Source: Oscillospiraceae bacterium
GTDB lineage: Bacteria; Bacillota_A; Clostridia; Oscillospirales; CAG-272
Assembly: GCA_015064195.1 (NCBI GenBank)
Contig: SVSO01000196.1
Coordinates: forward strand, 1 to 5,693
Direction of reading: 5' to 3'
Length of the DNA: 5,693 nucleotides
Part shown: positions 5,366 through 5,693 of the stretch, piece after piece
Position numbering within the stretch: the first letter of the stretch is position 1
Layout: every line of letters starts with the position of its first letter
The notes under the pieces: generated by a model
What the model saw: the letters and a program-made list of their open reading frames with translations, nothing else
Databases searched by the model: none
Told to the model about the DNA's origin: nothing
Made by a program: the position numbers and the translations under genes

Positions 5366-5693
5366 CAGAGGCGGAGAATGCGGCGGGATTCCTCGGTCGT
5401 CTCGATGATGACCGCCTTTTTCTTGCCGGATTTTTTATCGGGATACACGCAGACATAGGCATTTTCGCTGTCCGGCTCGGCGAAGCTTACGGTTTCGATG
5501 ATATCCGGCGCAGCCACAAGATCGGCACGGTACGGCGCGATGAGGGTCATGTCGGGAATGTTCAGCCGACGTTTTGTGCGGCGGTTTGCACCACCGTAGA
5601 TGACTGCAATTTTCAGTTCACCCGCTTCGATGGCAAATTCGTATTCAATATTCACCAGCCGCCATGTGACACGGATGATGGCGAACATCAGAA
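5341..5693 (-). CDS. C-terminal part of a small, probably membrane-anchored protein (DUF6106-like), N-terminus outside window
   Basis: The reading frame is open from the right edge to a TAG at 5343-5341, giving about 117 visible residues. An ATG at 5688 exists, but the frame stays open upstream of it and no ribosome binding site is visible before the edge, so the true start is probably outside the window. The visible part begins with a hydrophobic stretch (LMFAIIRVTWRLVN) that may be the end of a transmembrane helix. It continues IEYEFAIEAGELKIAVIYGG and ANRRTKRRLNIPDMTLIAPY, then a strand-rich region ending NAYVCVYPDKKSGKKKAVII and RRILRLCNPSAF. This arrangement (helix, EYE(Y/F) strand, basic KRR segment, NAY strand, C-terminal NP) matches my recollection of the clostridial DUF6106 family, whose function is unknown. 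It is probably co-transcribed with the small lipoprotein gene 62 bp downstream. Confidence 0.75.
   Translation of the reverse strand, partial: LMFAIIRVTWRLVNIEYEFAIEAGELKIAVIYGGANRRTKRRLNIPDMTLIAPYRADLVAAPDIIETVSFAEPDSENAYVCVYPDKKSGKKKAVIIETTEESRRILRLCNPSAFRK

Noticed and set aside
1..5693. CRISPR array, tRNA or rRNA gene, insertion sequence, phage or defence genes
   Set aside because: There are no regularly spaced repeats, no tRNA-like cloverleaf that I could recognise, no transposase or integrase motifs, and nearly all the sequence is explained by ordinary genes.

Overview
The window reads as a piece of a chromosome from an anaerobic Clostridia-like Firmicute, perhaps of the Oscillospirales/Christensenellales type. 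This is inferred from strong GGAGG-type ribosome binding sites, sigma-A promoters with extended -10 boxes, two short lipoprotein signal peptides, a family-1 solute-binding lipoprotein next to an AraC regulator, and a C-terminal fragment resembling a small clostridial membrane protein family (DUF6106, from memory). Coding regions look GC-rich at third positions, while intergenic regions are clearly AT-rich. There is no tRNA, rRNA, CRISPR array, insertion sequence or phage gene.

Layout. (1) 1-1106, minus: the N-terminal 368 residues of an ABC-transporter solute-binding lipoprotein that runs off the left edge. (2) 1107-1209: a compact divergent control region in which two extended -10 promoters overlap inside one 24-bp near-palindrome. 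(3) 1210-2049, plus: an AraC-family regulator with an N-terminal cupin. (4) 2106-2900, minus: a TIM-barrel sugar-phosphate isomerase/epimerase-like enzyme, convergent with the regulator. (5) 2901-3102: a 202-bp divergent intergenic region with two promoters and two perfect palindromes. (6) 3103-4758, plus: cofactor-independent phosphoglycerate mutase (gpmI) of the long, plant/trypanosomatid-like type. (7) 4745-5278, minus: a small lipoprotein gene whose 3' end overlaps gpmI by 14 bp and contains the gpmI terminator hairpin in its coding sequence. (8) 5341-5693, minus: the C-terminal part of a small protein, probably membrane-anchored, running off the right edge.

The first three genes look like a carbohydrate uptake and utilisation cluster. 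The AraC protein probably senses a sugar or related ligand and controls the divergent transporter operon, and perhaps the isomerase. gpmI is a housekeeping glycolytic gene and looks monocistronic, with its own promoter and intrinsic terminator. The two genes at the right are probably co-transcribed leftward.

Nothing here is clearly a new multi-gene system. The most interesting parts are regulatory: the mutually exclusive divergent promoters at 1125-1180, the long hairpin at 5285-5328 that would bury the ribosome binding site of the small lipoprotein and also looks like a terminator, and the gpmI terminator encoded inside an opposing gene.
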